From assembly GCF_000772085.1 (NCBI RefSeq), contig NZ_CP009755.1, positions 930,001 to 994,000 on the forward strand: 64,000 nt of DNA. Reading direction: 5' to 3'. Below are positions 47,635-55,605 of this stretch, piece after piece. Both the position numbers and the translations under genes were made by a program. Source of the DNA: Curtobacterium sp. MR_MD2014 (GTDB lineage Bacteria > Actinomycetota > Actinomycetes > Actinomycetales > Microbacteriaceae). Under the pieces are notes generated by a model, which saw nothing but the letters and a program-made list of their open reading frames with translations, was not told where the DNA came from and did no database searches. Position 1 is the stretch's first letter. The number at the start of each line of letters is the position of its first letter.

Positions 47635-48579
47635 TCACGTGAACGTCGCAACGGGATGTCGGGACCGCGTGTCGTGCCTCCCGGCCGTGCCCGTCGTGAG
47701 CAGCCGCCGGATGCGCTCCACGAAGTCGTCGGCGAGCGGACCGACGTCATCCGCTGTGGCCCGGACCAGCCACCAGTCGACGTCCTTCAGTCGCTCGCCG
47801 CGTGTCAGGTCCTTGCGGAACACCCGCGGGTCGGATCGGTGGAGGTCGCTCTCGTACTCGATCGCGACCCTCGCGTCCGGGTAGGCCAGGTCCACGCAGG
47901 CGACCCATCTGCCTCCGACGACGACGTCGTGGTTGAGCGACGGAAGGGGGAGTCCGCGCCGGACCAGGACCAGTCGGAGACGTGTCTCGCCCGGGCTCCG
48001 CGAGCCCGGGCGCACCTCGGCGAGCGCGGCGCGTGCCTTGCGGACGTGCCGCCCGCCGCGGTGGCGGCGGACGACGGCCCTGAGTTCGTCGACCGTGCAC
48101 CAGTTCAGCCATCCGACCAACGCGTCGCCGGCGATGACGAGCTCGTCGACCGTGAGGAACGCTGCCAGCACGACGAAGGTGGTGGCCGGGTCCACGATCG
48201 GGGTGGTCCCGGAACGGACGACGTTCGCGAGGTGTGCCCTGGTTCGGTGTCCGACGGTCCCGCGCACGCGGATGGCCTGGTCCTTGCCGATGGTGGTCAC
48301 GTGGATGCGTCGGTCTGCCTCGAGTCTGCGTGGGAGCGGTATGCCGAGGAGGTGCGCTGCGGTCGTGTGACTGAACGCCTGGTCGTACCGGAGCCGTGGA
48401 GCGACCGCGCGTGCACGGTCCGCGTGGGAGGTGGGTGGGGTCCAGCACCGTGTGCCGTGGAAGGGGCGGCAGAGCCGTCGTGAGCGGAGTCGGCTTGCCG
48501 GGACACCGCGGTGCAGTGCCTCGCGGACGCGGAAGGGGCGTCCGCGGAGCGGCGGCGGGAAGTGGTCGGCGAGGGACAT
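47635..48579 (-). CDS. DUF559/AbiEi-like protein with a putative PD-(D/E)xK-type C-terminal domain
   Basis: A 314-residue protein. The N-terminal half has AbiEi-like sequence (FSHTTAAHLLGIPLP, VRGTVGHRTR, VDPATTFVVLA). The C-terminal half (SLNHDVVVGGRWVACVDLAY, then ARVAIEYESDLHR, KDLTRGERLKDVDWWLVR) carries the D...ExE-type arrangement of DUF559/Vsr-like endonuclease folds: Asp in VDLAYPD and Glu in IEYE. Actinobacterial genomes carry many such proteins without known targets. ATG at 48579 follows a minus-strand CACGCT hexamer by 6 bases. The stop lies beside the yceI operator region. Confidence 0.78.
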   Translation of the reverse strand: MSLADHFPPPLRGRPFRVREALHRGVPASRLRSRRLCRPFHGTRCWTPPTSHADRARAVAPRLRYDQAFSHTTAAHLLGIPLPRRLEADRRIHVTTIGKDQAIRVRGTVGHRTRAHLANVVRSGTTPIVDPATTFVVLAAFLTVDELVIAGDALVGWLNWCTVDELRAVVRRHRGGRHVRKARAALAEVRPGSRSPGETRLRLVLVRRGLPLPSLNHDVVVGGRWVACVDLAYPDARVAIEYESDLHRSDPRVFRKDLTRGERLKDVDWWLVRATADDVGPLADDFVERIRRLLTTGTAGRHDTRSRHPVATFT

Positions 48580-48954
48580 GCGGGCAGCGTGCCTGATCGT
48601 CCAGGTCGGCCGTGGCGGGTGCTGTCGAGCTGTGGACGGGCGCCGGACGGAGCGAGGTGTGCAGGACTCGTGCCTTGCCGAGGACCGGTGCGTGCGGCCC
48701 GGAGCGGGCGGATCCGGTCTGTTGCTGCTCGCACCCCGAGCGGGCGGATCCGGATGAGGTCGGGAGGCGCGCGTCGCGTGTTCCGCCCGCTCGCGCCAGC
48801 ACCCGATCCGACCCCGCCGCACCACACCGCGTGTTCCGCCCGCCCGCGCCGGCGGCGCCCGCGCCGGCGGCGCCCGTGCCGGCGGCGCCCGTGCCTCTCC
48901 ACAGGTACTCGCACACCCCCTCACGAGAGCGCTCACTCCACTAGCGTCAGGAGC
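48580..48954. repeat. Intergenic region with REP-like cores and a 15-bp tandem array
   Basis: CGAGCGGGCGGA at 48737-48748 and TCCGCCCGCTCG at 48782-48793 face each other, with further partial copies near 48701 and 48835. A 15-bp GC-rich unit (GGCGGCGCCCGTGCC-like) is repeated in tandem between about 48851 and 48895. TAGCGT at 48942-48947 is the promoter of the next gene. No gene seen. Confidence 0.75.
48942..48947 (+). promoter_or_regulatory. -10 hexamer TAGCGT for the aldo/keto reductase gene at 48955
   Basis: TAGCGT ends 7 bases before the ATG at 48955. AGGAG (48949-48953) also fits within those 7 bases, but is too close to the ATG to work well as a ribosome-binding site. Confidence 0.5.
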
Positions 48955-49959
48955 ATGGAATTCAGGTACCTGGGCAACTCCGGACTCAAGATCTCCGAGA
49001 TCACCTACGGCAACTGGCTGACGCACGGCTCGCAGGTCGAGAACGACGTCGCCACCCAGTGCGTGCGGGCAGCGCTCGACGCCGGCATCACCACGTTCGA
49101 CACCGCCGACACGTACGCCAACACCGCGGCGGAGACGGTCCTCGGCGAGGCGCTCAAGGCCGAGCGTCGCCAGTCGCTCGAGATCTTCACGAAGGTCTAC
49201 TGGCCGACCGGGCCGAAGGGGCACAACGACGTCGGCCTCTCCCGCAAGCACATCATGGAGTCGATCGACGGCTCGCTCGAGCGCCTGCAGACCGACTACG
49301 TCGACCTCTACCAGGCGCACCGCTACGACCACGAGACGCCGCTCGAGGAGACCATGCAGGCCTTCGCGGACGTCGTCCGTCAGGGCAAGGCGCTCTACAT
49401 CGGCGTCAGCGAGTGGAACGCGGAGCAGATCCGCGCCGGTGCCGCGCTGGCGAAGGAGCTCGGCTTCCAGCTCATCTCGAACCAGCCGCAGTACTCGATG
49501 CTGTGGCGCGTCATCGAGGGCGAGGTCGTCCCCGCCTCGAAGCAGCTCGGTCTCAGCCAGATCGTCTGGTCCCCGATCGCACAGGGTGTCCTCACCGGCA
49601 AGTACAAGCCGGGTCAGCCGGCCCCCGAGGGGTCCCGCGCCACGGACGAGAAGGGCGGCGCGGACATGATCAAGCGGTTCATGCGCGACGAGGTCCTCGA
49701 AGCCGTGCAGCGCCTGCAGCCCGTCGCCGACCAGGCCGGCCTCACGCTGGCCCAGCTCGCGATCGCGTGGACGCTGCAGAACCCGAACGTCGCCTCGGCG
49801 ATCGTCGGCGCGTCCCGCCCCGAGCAGGTCACCGACAACGTGAAGGCCGCGGGCGTGACGCTCGACGCTGATGCGCTCGCCGCCATCGACGAGGCGCTCG
49901 GCGACATCCCGGAGCGCGATGCCAGCAAGACGGTCAGCCCGGAGCAGCGCCCCGCGTAG
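48955..49959 (+). CDS. Aldo/keto reductase, voltage-gated channel beta-subunit-like
   Basis: A 334-residue AKR of the KCNAB-type group. Catalytic Asp/Tyr lie in TFDTADTYANT, Lys in IFTKVYWP and His in YQAHRYDH. The nucleotide-binding region IVGASRPEQVTDN is intact. N-terminus MEFRYLGNSGLKISEITYG is diagnostic and fixes the ATG start. No disordered extension, unlike the AKR gene at 44489. A perfect hairpin repeat lies 13 bases after the stop. Physiological substrate unknown. Confidence 0.92.
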   Translation: MEFRYLGNSGLKISEITYGNWLTHGSQVENDVATQCVRAALDAGITTFDTADTYANTAAETVLGEALKAERRQSLEIFTKVYWPTGPKGHNDVGLSRKHIMESIDGSLERLQTDYVDLYQAHRYDHETPLEETMQAFADVVRQGKALYIGVSEWNAEQIRAGAALAKELGFQLISNQPQYSMLWRVIEGEVVPASKQLGLSQIVWSPIAQGVLTGKYKPGQPAPEGSRATDEKGGADMIKRFMRDEVLEAVQRLQPVADQAGLTLAQLAIAWTLQNPNVASAIVGASRPEQVTDNVKAAGVTLDADALAAIDEALGDIPERDASKTVSPEQRPA

Positions 49960-49972
49960 CGCGCGACCGACC

Positions 49973-50020
49973 GACGGACGGGAGGCACGGTGCCAGCTGG
50001 CACCGTGCCTCCCGTCCGTC
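49973..50020 (+). terminator. 48-base perfect hairpin repeat, copy 3
   Basis: A 22-bp perfect stem (49973-49994 with 49999-50020) around AGCT, 13 bases after the reductase stop. Compared with copy 2 it has A for G in the left arm and T for C at the paired position of the right arm, a compensating change. Confidence 0.82.
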
Positions 50021-50180
50021 GTACAGCAAGCTCACGACGAGCGCGACCGTCCGGACGGACTGCCCTTCTGGCACCTGATCAGCAAAAACGCTGAAGGATG
50101 TTCACTGATGAACGGCAGGTGTCGCGGAACTGGCAGAGTCCTGGCAGGAGCTGTACCCCGACCAAACCACTCCGCAACGT

Positions 50181-50197
50181 GCCCCCGAAGAGGGGGC
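50181..50197 (+). promoter_or_regulatory. Hairpin burying the gtrA ribosome-binding site
   Basis: GCCCCC (50181-50186) pairs with GGGGGC (50192-50197) around GAAGA, extendable by one T-A pair. The purine-rich GAAGAGGGGG, the only ribosome-site candidate, is inside the structure, which touches the ATG at 50198. It could restrict or regulate translation of the locus. Confidence 0.55.
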
Positions 50198-50776
50198 ATG
50201 ACCCGAACCGTCACCCCCGTTCTGGTGCCACCAGGCACAGGCTCGGTGCCGACCTCCACCGCCTCGACCGCCCACCCAGCGGCGACCGGCGTCCCTGCGG
50301 CGAGCGTCGCACGACCGGCCCTCGGCCCGCGGCTCCGCGCCACCATGACGCAGCTCGCGTCGTTCGGCGCCATCGGAGCGATCTGCTTCCTCATCGACCT
50401 CGGCGTCTACAACCTCCTGCGCGCGACCGTCCTGCCCGACGGTCCGATCGCCGCGAAGATCGTCTCCGCCGTCATCGCCACGGTGGTCGCGTGGCTCGCG
50501 AACCGCTCGATCACGTTCCGTTCGCAGCGGCAGGTCGGCCGGAAGGAGACCCTCCGCGAGGGACTCCTCTTCGCCGTCACGAACGTCATCGGTCTCGGCA
50601 TCGCCGCGGCCTGCCTGTTCGTCTCGCACTACGTCCTCGGCTTCACCTCGACCCTCGCCGACAACGTCGCCGGCAACGGGGTGGGTCTCGTCCTCGGCAC
50701 CGTCTTCCGGTTCGCCGCGTACAAGGCCCTCGTCTTCCGTTCCACCGACGCTCACGCGAAGGAGCACGCCGCATGA
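50198..50776 (+). CDS. GtrA family membrane protein
   Basis: A 192-residue protein with four transmembrane helices after a ~45-residue hydrophilic Thr/Pro/Ala lead. GtrA markers are FGAIGAICFLIDLGVYNLL, VAWLANRSITFRSQR with the conserved N-R-x-x-T-F, and a last helix containing RFAAYKALVFR. Members are thought to move or present undecaprenyl-linked sugars across the membrane. First gene of a run of three with four-base overlaps; translation may be limited by the hairpin at its start. Confidence 0.9.
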   Translation: MTRTVTPVLVPPGTGSVPTSTASTAHPAATGVPAASVARPALGPRLRATMTQLASFGAIGAICFLIDLGVYNLLRATVLPDGPIAAKIVSAVIATVVAWLANRSITFRSQRQVGRKETLREGLLFAVTNVIGLGIAAACLFVSHYVLGFTSTLADNVAGNGVGLVLGTVFRFAAYKALVFRSTDAHAKEHAA

Positions 50777-52302
50777 CCATCACCACCACGCTGCTGACGG
50801 CCGCCGGCCCGCTGCTGCAGCCGAACGAGGGGACCGGTCCCGCCGGGGACCTCCCGAACCGCGGGACCACGGACGTCCCGACGGGAGGCTCGGGACAGGC
50901 TCCGCAGGTCGCCTGGTCGCTGGGCGAGTGGGTCGGCTACTCGGCGCTCATCGCGGTCTCCGTGCTGCTCACGGTGATCGCGCTCACCACGCTGTGGTGG
51001 ATGCTGCACGCCTGGCGCTCACGTGACGCGCTGAAGTCGACGAGCTTCAGCCAGACCCCGCTGCCGGCCGCCCACCGCTTCACCCTGCTGGTGCCCGGTC
51101 GGCACGAGCAGGACGTGATGGGCGAGACGCTCGACATGCTCGCGACGCAGGACCACCCGGACTTCGAGATCATCGCGATCGTCGGCGAGGACGACCCGGA
51201 GACGGACGCCGTCGTGCGCGCGGCTGCGGAGCGTCATCCGGGACTGATCCGCGTGGTCGTCGACGACACCGCACCGAAGAACAAGCCGAAGGCGATGAAC
51301 CTCGCGCTGCAGTACGCGACGGGCGACATCGTCGGGGTGTTCGACGCCGAGGACGAGGTCTACCCGAAGCTGCTGTCGCTCGTCGACTCGCGCTTCCAGG
51401 AGACCGGCGCTGACGTCGTGCAGGGCGGCGTCCAGCTGATGAACTTCAAGTCGAGTTGGTGGTCGCTCCGCAACGTGCTCGAGTACTACTTCTGGTTCCG
51501 CTCGCGCCTGCACTTCCACGCGGGCTCGAAGTTCATCCCGCTCGGCGGCAACACCGTCTTCGTGACGAAGGAGCGCCTCGAGTGGTCGGACGGCTGGGAT
51601 GCGCACTGCCTCGCCGAGGACTGCGAGCTCGGCGTCCGGCTCTCCGCCGACGGCGCGAAGGTCGTCGTCGCCTACAGCCCCGAGGCCGTCACGCGCGAGG
51701 AGACGCCGCCCACGTTCGCGTCCCTGCTCAAGCAGCGGACCCGCTGGAACCAGGGCTTCCTGCAGGTGCTCGGCAAGGGGGAGTGGAAGAAGCTGCCGTC
51801 CTTCCGCCAGCGCTTCTTCGCCCGCTACATGCTGACCATGCCGTTCATCCAGGCGGCGACCGGTCTGCTCATCCCGCTCAGCGTCCTGATGATCCTCTTC
51901 GTCAAGGTGCCGACGGCGATCGCCCTCGTCTCGTTCATCCCGGTGGCGCCCACGCTCATGCTGCTCGCCGTCGAGGTCGTCGGACTCAACGAGTTCGGCC
52001 GCATCTACAAGGAGAAGGTCCGCATCCGCGACTACGTGAAGCTCGTCCTCGGCCTGGTGCCGTACCAGGTGTTCCTCGCCGCAGCGGCGGTCCGTGCCGT
52101 CGTCCGCCACGTCAAGGGGCAGAACGGGTGGGAGAAGACCGAGCACACGGGCCAGCACCGCACCGGTGGCGCTCAGCCCGAGGTCGTCGGGTTCGCGTCC
52201 GAGCTGACCGGCTCGGCTGCGTCCGCATCATCGGCTGCGTCCTCGTCCTCGTCCTCGTCTGAGCGTGCGCTCGCCGGTTCGTCTGCAGGAGGTGCCCGAT
52301 GA
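50773..52302 (+). CDS. Processive-type family 2 glycosyltransferase (cellulose-synthase/hyaluronan-synthase-like)
   Basis: A 509-residue membrane glycosyltransferase. A single N-terminal transmembrane helix (about residues 57-78) precedes the GT-A domain with the D,D,D,Q-x-x-R-W set: GEDDPET, FDAEDE (Asp191/Asp194), AEDCELG (Asp283) and QRTRW (Gln321-Trp325). Three or four helices follow the domain. The C-terminal 30 residues are a Ser-rich low-complexity tail. The ATG overlaps the gtrA stop (ATGA). The motif set is that of polymerising synthases, suggesting that it makes a beta-linked polysaccharide; the sugar is unknown. Confidence 0.88.
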   Translation: MTITTTLLTAAGPLLQPNEGTGPAGDLPNRGTTDVPTGGSGQAPQVAWSLGEWVGYSALIAVSVLLTVIALTTLWWMLHAWRSRDALKSTSFSQTPLPAAHRFTLLVPGRHEQDVMGETLDMLATQDHPDFEIIAIVGEDDPETDAVVRAAAERHPGLIRVVVDDTAPKNKPKAMNLALQYATGDIVGVFDAEDEVYPKLLSLVDSRFQETGADVVQGGVQLMNFKSSWWSLRNVLEYYFWFRSRLHFHAGSKFIPLGGNTVFVTKERLEWSDGWDAHCLAEDCELGVRLSADGAKVVVAYSPEAVTREETPPTFASLLKQRTRWNQGFLQVLGKGEWKKLPSFRQRFFARYMLTMPFIQAATGLLIPLSVLMILFVKVPTAIALVSFIPVAPTLMLLAVEVVGLNEFGRIYKEKVRIRDYVKLVLGLVPYQVFLAAAAVRAVVRHVKGQNGWEKTEHTGQHRTGGAQPEVVGFASELTGSAASASSAASSSSSSSERALAGSSAGGAR

Positions 52303-54287
52303 CCGCCACCATCACCCACACCACCGGGATCCCCGTCCGGGGTGCCGCCTCCCTGTCCGGCGTGCGCGGTTGGTTCCGTGTCCACGCGGCGAGCATCGGT
52401 TGGCTGGTGCCCGTCCTCATCGTGACCGTCGTGGTGCAGGCGTGGAACATGACCGGTACCCCGCAGCGCATCGACGACGAGGGGACCTACACCGCCCAGG
52501 CGTGGGCGATCGCCAACCTCGGGGAGATCACCCACTACACCTACTGGTACGACCACCCGCCGCTGGGGTGGATCCAGATCGCGGCGTACACGTCGCTGAC
52601 CGGGGCGTTCGCGCGCTACCCGTTCGCCGTCGAGGCCGCCCGCGAGGCGATGGTCTTCTTCGCCGCCGTCTCCAGCGTCCTGCTCTTCGTCCTCGCGCGT
52701 CGACTGGGCGCAGGTCGCGTCACGGCCGCGGTCGCGGGGCTCGTCTTCGCCCTCTCGCCGCTGGCCCTGCAGTACCACCGCACGGTCTACATCGACAACG
52801 TCGCGACGCCGTGGCTCCTCGCCGCGTTCGTGCTGGCGCTCAGCCGACGCCAGCAGCTCGCCGGGTTCGCCGGAGCCGCCGCGTGCCTCGGCGTCGCGGT
52901 GCTCTCCAAGGAGACGTACCTGCTCGCGCTGCCGTTCCTGATCTGGATCGCGGTCCGCCGGGCCGACAGGAGCACCCGTCGGTACACGCTGAGCGTCGCC
53001 GGGGCCGTCCTGGTCGTCATCGGTGGCGGCTACCTGCTGCTCGCCGCGGTCAAGGGTGAGCTCCTGCCCGGCGCCGGCCGGGTGAGCCTCTTCGAGGGCA
53101 TCACCTACCAGCTCGGTTCGCGCACCGCGTCGGGATCGATCTTCGACGGAGGCAGCCTGGCGAACCAGGCCGCCGCACAGTGGTGGGCGCTCGACCCCGT
53201 CTTCATCGTGCTCGGTTCGGCCGCCGCGGTCGTCGGGCTCTTCCTGCGCCGGGTCCGCCCGATCGCCGCGATGCTCGTCTTCCTGCTCGCGATGATGTTC
53301 CGCCCGAACGGGTACCTGCCGGTGCCGTACGTCATCGTGCTCGTGCCCTTCGCAGCGCTGCTCGTCGCGTACACCGCCGAGCGAGCGGTCCTCGCGCTCG
53401 CCGGACGGATCCGGTCCAACGCCCGGACCCGGGTGCACGGAATCGCTCGACGTGGCTTCGGTGCCGCCTGGGCCGTGGTCACCGCAGCGGCCGTCGTCGT
53501 GGCGGTGCCGCTCTGGGGCACGCAGCTGCGCGGGTTCACGTCGGCGAACCTCGATCTGCCGATGCAGCAGGCCGAGCAGTGGGTCGGCGACAACGTCCCG
53601 AAGTCCTCGCGGCTGCTCGTGGACGACGCCATGTGGGTCGACCTGGTCCGCGACGGGTACGCCCGCAACAACGTCATCTGGTACTACAAGCTCGACACCG
53701 ACGCCGCCGTCCAGCGCCAGTCGCCGAACGGGTGGAAGGACTCCGACTACGTGGTCACGACGGACTCGATGCGCACCGGCGGGAACTCCTCGCAGGACGT
53801 GTCGCTCGCCATCCGGAACTCGACGAGCGTGGCCACGTTCGGCACCGGCGACCAGCAGGTCGACGTCCGTCGCATCCACTCCGAGGGCGAGGCGGCCGCG
53901 AACGACGCGATCACCGCCGCGACGAACGGGCGGAAGACGATGGGGACCGAGCTCGCGCAGAACCCGGCGCTCCGTGCCGACGCCGGCACGAAGTCGCAGT
54001 TCCGAGCGGGTCAGGTCGACTCGCGCGCGATGCTCGCCCTCGGTCAGGTGCTCGCTGACCAGTCGGTGGCGGTCGAACGATTCCGCCCGCTCACGGGGGA
54101 GGACGGGCAGCCCTTCCGCCGGCTCGTCGTGCAGACCGCCGACCGGGCGGATGCTGCTCGTGCCGTCGCCACCTTCGATGCCATGAGCGACGGGATCCGC
54201 CCGGCCGACGTCGAGCGCGACGGGGAGCGGGTCGTCGTGACCTACACCCCGGCCGACCCCACGACGACGCCGACGAGCGCCTCCTGA
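52299..54287 (+). CDS. GT39-type (protein O-mannosyltransferase-like) membrane glycosyltransferase
   Basis: A 662-residue protein with about eleven transmembrane helices up to residue ~405 and a C-terminal extracytoplasmic domain of about 260 residues. The family catalytic acidic pair is in the first loop: RIDDEGTYTAQAWA. A following YDHPPLGW motif is shared with PMT/ArnT-type enzymes that use polyprenol-phosphate sugars. ATG overlaps the upstream stop. A polyprenol-phosphate-mannose synthase 3.2 kb downstream could supply the donor. The last codons and stop lie inside a 93-bp tandem duplication. Confidence 0.87.
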   Translation: MTATITHTTGIPVRGAASLSGVRGWFRVHAASIGWLVPVLIVTVVVQAWNMTGTPQRIDDEGTYTAQAWAIANLGEITHYTYWYDHPPLGWIQIAAYTSLTGAFARYPFAVEAAREAMVFFAAVSSVLLFVLARRLGAGRVTAAVAGLVFALSPLALQYHRTVYIDNVATPWLLAAFVLALSRRQQLAGFAGAAACLGVAVLSKETYLLALPFLIWIAVRRADRSTRRYTLSVAGAVLVVIGGGYLLLAAVKGELLPGAGRVSLFEGITYQLGSRTASGSIFDGGSLANQAAAQWWALDPVFIVLGSAAAVVGLFLRRVRPIAAMLVFLLAMMFRPNGYLPVPYVIVLVPFAALLVAYTAERAVLALAGRIRSNARTRVHGIARRGFGAAWAVVTAAAVVVAVPLWGTQLRGFTSANLDLPMQQAEQWVGDNVPKSSRLLVDDAMWVDLVRDGYARNNVIWYYKLDTDAAVQRQSPNGWKDSDYVVTTDSMRTGGNSSQDVSLAIRNSTSVATFGTGDQQVDVRRIHSEGEAAANDAITAATNGRKTMGTELAQNPALRADAGTKSQFRAGQVDSRAMLALGQVLADQSVAVERFRPLTGEDGQPFRRLVVQTADRADAARAVATFDAMSDGIRPADVERDGERVVVTYTPADPTTTPTSAS

Positions 54288-54453
54288 CCCCGGCCCCGTC
54301 GTGAGCGGGCGGAACCGGTAGCCGAACCGGCAGCCCCCGAGCAGGATCCGCCCGCTCGCGGAACGGCGAGCGCCTCCCGACCCCGGCCCCGTCGTGAGCG
54401 GGCGGAACCGGTAGCCGAACCGGCAGCCCCGAGCAGGATCCGCCCGCTCGCGC
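54274..54453. repeat. 93-bp tandem duplication including the GT39 stop codon and REP-like palindrome
   Basis: Copy 1 (54274-54366) and copy 2 (from 54367) are nearly identical. Copy 1 supplies the last codons and TGA of the GT39 gene; at the same place copy 2 reads CGA. Each copy holds a facing pair TGAGCGGGCGGA (54302-54313 and 54395-54406) and TCCGCCCGCTCG (54347-54358 and 54439-54450). Confidence 0.9.
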
Positions 54454-54544
54454 ACCGCCACCGGCCACCAGCCCCGCTCCCCACCTCCACCCCCCACACG
54501 CTGCCCAGCCCCACGGTCCGCCCACACCCACACCCGCACCTGCT

Positions 54545-54592
54545 CCCCAGCCCCAGCCCCAGCCCCAGCCCCAGCACCAGCCCCAGCACCAG
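54545..54592. repeat. Eight hexanucleotide units, CCCCAG/CACCAG
   Basis: Five consecutive CCCCAG units (54545-54574) are followed by CACCAG, CCCCAG and CACCAG. On the minus strand five GGGG tracts with short loops could form a G-quadruplex, 34 bases before the DUF4397 start. Confidence 0.9.
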
Positions 54593-54625
54593 CACCTGCA
54601 CCACCCGAACCGAAGGAGCACCACG

Positions 54626-55474
54626 ATGCACGCACGCACCTCCGCGTCCACCACCACCCGCCGCGCCACCCGCCGCCCGGTCGTCGTCGCCGGGATCGCC
54701 GCCGCCGTCGTCGCCGCCACCGTCGGCCTCGCCGCACCGCAGACCGCCTCGGCCGCGACCGGCTCCGACGAGGGCTGGCTCCGCGTCGGCCACCTCTCCC
54801 CGGACACCAAGGGCGTCGACGTCGAGCTGACCAGCCTGTCCGGCGGCAAGACGGTGTTCGAGCTCGACGACGTCACGTACGGCCAGGTCAGCCCCTACCA
54901 GGAGCTCCCCGTCGGCACCTACGTCCTCTCGATGCGCGCTGCCGACGCCCCCGACTCCACCCCGGTGATCTCGACCGACGTCCAGGTCCAGCAGGGCGAC
55001 GCGAACACCGTCGTCGCCTACGGCAAGAACGACGACCTGCAGACCAAGGCGTTCACCGACGACCTGCAGCAGCCCGGTGACGGCAAGGCCAAGCTCCGTC
55101 TCGTCCAGGCCGCGACCACGGCGAAGGAGGTCGACGTCAGCACGACCGACGGCACCGCCATCGCCGAGGACGCCTCCTTCGGCACGGCCACCCGGTACGC
55201 GACGGTCGGCGCCGGCAAGTGGTCGCTCGACGTCTCCGGCAGCGGCCAGCGCGGGACCGCCGAGGTCGACCTCGCCGGCAACACCGTCTCGACGCTCTTC
55301 GTCCTCGACGACAGCAAGGGCGACCTGACCGTCGTGCCCGTCACCGACGCGGCCGCCACGGCAACGACCCCGTCCGGTGGGGTCCAGACCGGTGGTGGCG
55401 GCGCAGCCGCCGACCGCCCCGTCACCGAGTTCACGCACGCGATCGTCGCGGCGTTCCGCTCGCTGTTCCACTGA
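54626..55474 (+). CDS. Secreted DUF4397 domain protein
   Basis: A 282-residue exported protein. The Arg-rich N-terminus, hydrophobic VVVAGIAAAVVAATVGLAA and a likely cleavage after QTASAA form a signal peptide. The DUF4397 part repeats beta-strand units (WLRVGHLSPDTKGVDVELT, then VSPYQELPVGTYVLSMRA, KLRLVQAA, KWSLDVSGSG). A Thr/Gly-rich linker and an amphipathic C-terminus (EFTHAIVAAFRSLFH) end the protein; it has no obvious LPxTG-type sorting motif. ATG with AAGGAG ribosome site. Probably cell-surface or matrix; function unknown. Confidence 0.88.
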   Translation: MHARTSASTTTRRATRRPVVVAGIAAAVVAATVGLAAPQTASAATGSDEGWLRVGHLSPDTKGVDVELTSLSGGKTVFELDDVTYGQVSPYQELPVGTYVLSMRAADAPDSTPVISTDVQVQQGDANTVVAYGKNDDLQTKAFTDDLQQPGDGKAKLRLVQAATTAKEVDVSTTDGTAIAEDASFGTATRYATVGAGKWSLDVSGSGQRGTAEVDLAGNTVSTLFVLDDSKGDLTVVPVTDAAATATTPSGGVQTGGGGAAADRPVTEFTHAIVAAFRSLFH

Positions 55475-55605
55475 CCGACGGGCAGCCGACGGGTCGCGTG
55501 ACCCGTCGGGCCCGGCCTGGAGGCGCGGATCACCGCAGCCCGAGCGCCCACCTGGTGCGCGCCTCCCGTCCGACCGTCCCCGACCACCCCGGAAGAGGTG
55601 CCGGC

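Noticed and set aside
48580..48954. N-terminal extension of the aldo/keto reductase from an upstream start
   Set aside because: The extension is repeat-derived (Pro/Ala/Arg) and the -10 hexamer 7 bases before 48955 plus the conserved MEFRYLG N-terminus fix the start.
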